Assembly (NCBI RefSeq): GCF_022539315.1
Contig: NC_066314.1
Span: 41,353,180 to 41,417,179 of the forward strand
DNA from: Serinus canaria
Taxonomy: Eukaryota > Chordata > Aves > Passeriformes > Fringillidae
Direction of reading: 5' to 3'
Length of the DNA: 64,000 bases
Position 1 is the first letter of the stretch, and every line of letters starts with the position of its first letter. Made by a program: the position numbers and the translations under genes. Below the pieces are notes generated by a model. The model was not told where the DNA came from, did no database searches, and saw only the letters and a list, made by a program, of their open reading frames with translations. Positions 62,601 through 64,000 of this stretch are shown here, piece by piece.

Positions 62601-64000
62601 TGAGCACACTCACCAAAGCATTATTTTTTAAGTTTCTATACTGATATTTATAGAATAGAAGGAATTTGATTCCAAAATGAGCACTAGAAAATCATGGACC
62701 TGGACTGAGTTCTTAATTTTATACACCATCAAATATGCTGACCCAGCTCCTAAATTCCAAATATGATTATAAATAATGCAGCTGTGCTCTGGTTTCTACT
62801 GTTTGGATACATAGAAAAATTCTTCTTGAATGAAATATTATCATTTGAAATTACACCATTAGAACACCTGCCAAATATATCCCCAGCTATTGAGTCCTTT
62901 GTTATGAAAACATATATTTTGCTATGTGTGTTGATGACTATACTTTAAAAGCAAAATATAATGGCTGAATTCTCATTAAAGCATAAAACCTATTTTGAAC
63001 TGGGAAAGATACAGTTATGTGTTTTGTAAGTAATTATGCGTAAAACTCAAATTGTGGCATGGGAAAGTTTTTTTCAATATAGCAGATGCCTTTCAATGTC
63101 TTCAGGGAATGTTAAATTATTTTACTGACATCAAAAGAAGCTAATTAAACACCTATGATGGCTAAACAAAATAATAGCAGGTAGAGGCTTCTTCACATCA
63201 CATGAAGTAACCATATTCTCACAAATTGTTTGGGCATTTCCGCTCAGAGCTTACGTATGACATTTGATTTGGACTAAATAAAATCTGTGGTGAAAATAAC
63301 ACATTTTTCCACGTCAGAAAAATTAAAAGAATTTACAATTGATCTCTAAGTGTGGACTTGCTACTTTCAGCAGGTTTCTAGTATAAAATGTGTTGTCTAT
63401 CCACGAAGAAATGTTCTTTAATTGAAAACACAAATAAAAACACAGAAGAGAGCCTAATATGGCTAACCACTCCTGCTAGACTAGAGTCCTCAGAAGAGAA
63501 TTCAAGTAGAGAAGAGATTTAGGAACCAAAATTTGTTTATCTAAAATTTTAAGGCCTGTAATTTTGATTCCTCAATTAATAGTAGCTATTGTAGCCATCT
63601 TCAACTTATTTGATTTTCTAATAACCATATTTCATTGTTTTTTAATTTCTAGTTTGTCTCTAAATGTACTCTCATTCATAAATCCACTCTGTGAGTACCT
63701 AACCTGGAGTATGAGATGCAGCAACTTCTCCTTACTACCAAGTATTTAAAGGAAAGAACTAAGTGTAAGACAAATTATTCAAATGCCTGGCTTTTAGGTG
63801 GCTGAAGTTACTTAAGACTGGCATTGCTGCAATATGATTTGAAAACATACATCTTGTCTACAATAATTGTTTGGCCAGCTAGCAAGCACCACAGGTTAAT
63901 AGAGATGCCTCTTTTCCTGTATTAGCCTGAACTCTTCACTGGAGAAGAATTAAAATTTCTTCTGACACATGGTCATTTCCCCAAATTATTATTTTGTTTT
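59641..64000. other. AT-rich non-coding stretch, no gene seen
   Basis: No exon, RNA gene or named repeat recognised. The segment around 60290-60720 is repeat-free and word-varied, with TATAAATTGTGGCTGC and AACCGGTTTCCATGC among its motifs, and may be a conserved non-coding element. A donor-like AAG then GTAAGACA near 62253 has no supported exon. Confidence 0.4.

Overview
This window is vertebrate, non-coding-rich nuclear DNA, almost certainly from a bird and probably a songbird. The main evidence is a set of CR1 LINE 3' ends (about 21311, 16740, 34211, 37305, 56381, 54660) with the avian CR1 wording around a short terminal repeat of the ATTCTATGATTCT type, plus at least one solo LTR (49722-50363) that resembles songbird ERV LTRs. 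Most of the window is AT-rich with few CpGs. No complete protein-coding gene can be read from it. No tRNA, rRNA, CRISPR array or bacterial feature is visible.

Layout. 1-5450 is AT-rich, with one short CpG-bearing patch (2286-2436) that could hold a minus-strand exon. About 5460-7250 is a strong CpG island. Inside it, on the minus strand, a clean TATA box (6552-6545) lies about 250 bases ahead of a consensus splice donor (6298-6293). I read this as a promoter and first exon of a gene running leftward, out of the window past base 1. The first exon carries two short upstream ORFs and ends with an ATG followed by four codons in phase with the donor. The gene is not identifiable from this exon. 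From 7300 to 64000 the window looks like intergenic or very long intronic DNA. It holds CR1 fragments on both strands, two solo LTRs (10317-11257, less sure; 49722-50363, good), a probable ancient CR1/L3-type LINE (about 26950-28450), a GC-richer and possibly LTR-derived block (58690-59640), homopolymer runs and short tandem duplications.

Four short open segments are flanked by good splice signals and are recorded as low-confidence exon candidates: 9881-10051 (+), 45240-45374 (+), 55932-56025 (+) and about 53732-53797 (-). Several such segments are expected by chance in 64 kb, so none is a firm gene call.

The most unusual sequence-level pattern is a series of near-perfect inverted repeats with very short loops (21031, 27713, 29185, 36849, 43766, 44188, 45570, 56288). 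They lack transposon-like ends and may be template-switch mutations. Three short recent tandem duplications (21815, 25135, 48755) are also present. I found no convincing new multi-gene system.
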